From positions 2,501-66,500 of the forward strand of contig JAPMOS010000011.1 in NCBI GenBank assembly GCA_027972325.1: a stretch of 64,000 bases of DNA. Reading direction: 5' to 3'. The stretch's first letter is position 1, and each line of letters opens with the position of its first letter. The stretch is from Paratrimastix pyriformis (lineage: Eukaryota; Preaxostyla; Paratrimastigidae). Under the pieces are notes generated by a model that saw nothing but the letters and a program-made list of their open reading frames with translations, searched no databases and was not told where the DNA came from. Positions 63,677 through 64,000 of the stretch are shown one piece after another. Made by a program: the position numbers and the translations under genes.

Positions 63677-64000
63677 TTAGTCGTGCGAGAGGGAGATCGC
63701 GTTGACGGGGCAACCCTCGATGCACTGAAACCGTTCCATCATGAAGAAGAGCAACCAAACAGGGGTACAGACATGGTGGCAATGGGTGCACTGGGAGATG
63801 TTCTCCATGTCAAAAACCGATTTGCCCTCAGCGTTCAGAGAGTACAGGGACTTCGGGCATGATCCAACGCAGTTGCCGCAGCCTATCGAACCCCTGGTGA
63901 AGCAGCCCGTCGGTTCTGGGACACACAGACCAACGCACAACGCTGTATCGATCCGCGGAAACTCGTTGGAGCGGCGGGCAGGCGCCGCGTCCTTGGGGTC
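63677..64000 (-). CDS. 2[4Fe-4S] ferredoxin-domain protein, partial at right edge
   Basis: From the window end the minus strand reads NEFPRIDTALCV. An intron starting GTCTGTG and ending TCGATAG then joins CVGCGNCVGSCPKSLYSL, and SVFDMENISQCTHCHH joins across a GTCTGTACC intron to CIEGCPVNAISLSHD, stopping at 63677. Both clusters have the full CxxCxxCxxxCP pattern (CVGCGNCVGSCP and CTHCHHCIEGCP) once the introns are removed. The start lies outside, so it may be a small ferredoxin or the C-terminal domain of a larger redox enzyme. Low-potential ferredoxins of this type are frequent in anaerobic protists. Confidence 0.82.
   Translation of the reverse strand, partial: DPKDAAPARRSNEFPRIDTALCVGLCVPEPTGCFTRGSIGCGNCVGSCPKSLYSLNAEGKSVFDMENISQCTHCHHVCTPVWLLFFMMERFQCIEGCPVNAISLSHD

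Noticed and set aside
1-64000. Retroelements, Polintons or other virus-derived genes
   Set aside because: I found no reverse transcriptase, integrase, capsid-like or protease motifs and no long terminal direct repeats; the mobile elements seen are short TIR DNA elements.

Overview
This window is nuclear DNA of an intron-rich, GC-rich, single-celled eukaryote. Nearly every gene is cut by short introns (about 35-150 nt, some swollen by simple repeats). The genes I recognise are eukaryotic core functions: CCT8, ORC5, XRCC2, TFIIH p52, histone deacetylase, SEC12/PREB and an SRI-domain RNA polymerase II partner. A TPGS1-like tubulin polyglutamylase subunit suggests cilia or flagella. A 2[4Fe-4S] ferredoxin domain at the right edge and bacterial-style PfkB and COG4186-like enzymes would suit a microaerophilic or anaerobic flagellate. 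A free-living metamonad such as Paratrimastix is a guess I cannot test here. I see no rRNA, CRISPR array, LINE, retroelement or virus-derived gene.

Layout. 0.4-1.2 kb: a small single-pass membrane protein. 1.5-13.6 kb and 17.5-18.4 kb: six paralogous genes for two-CUB-like-domain surface proteins; five carry a membrane span and a conserved tail, and the sixth looks secreted. Two TIR DNA elements have landed at the 5' end of the second gene, one upstream of it and one inside its signal peptide. 14-17.5 kb: a COG4186-like phosphoesterase, then XRCC2 and a TPGS1-like gene that diverge from 32 bp. 18.7-24.5 kb: CCT8 converging on ORC5. 24.8-28.5 kb: two tandem EamA/DMT-type transporters. 28.8-34.3 kb: a PfkB sugar-phosphate kinase diverging from aspartyl aminopeptidase. 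34.4-39.3 kb: archaemetzincin, tRNA-Pro(CGG) and a class I histone deacetylase.

39.5-47.3 kb holds two unusual large genes on the minus strand. One is a cysteine-rich, Q/P-rich protein. The other is a protein of about ten 33-35-residue Val-Gln-Pro repeats, each on its own exon, and is a candidate membrane-skeleton protein. 47.3-52.1 kb: a small acidic secreted protein, SEC12, and a short pyruvate kinase without the C-terminal domain. 52.5-57.2 kb: TFIIH p52, with a full-length (1060 bp) copy of the transposon found in the CUB array next to its 5' end. 57.6-64 kb: an elongin-B-like protein, an RS/SRI-domain protein, a small uncertain gene and a partial ferredoxin-domain gene.

Intron donors share an unusual start, GTCTG or GTCCG, instead of GTAAG or GTATG. 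This rule let me place most exons. Coordinates of spliced genes are spans from start to stop. The CUB genes probably work at the cell surface in recognition or adhesion. Their number, near-identical segments, varying introns and transposon scars point to a fast-evolving family.
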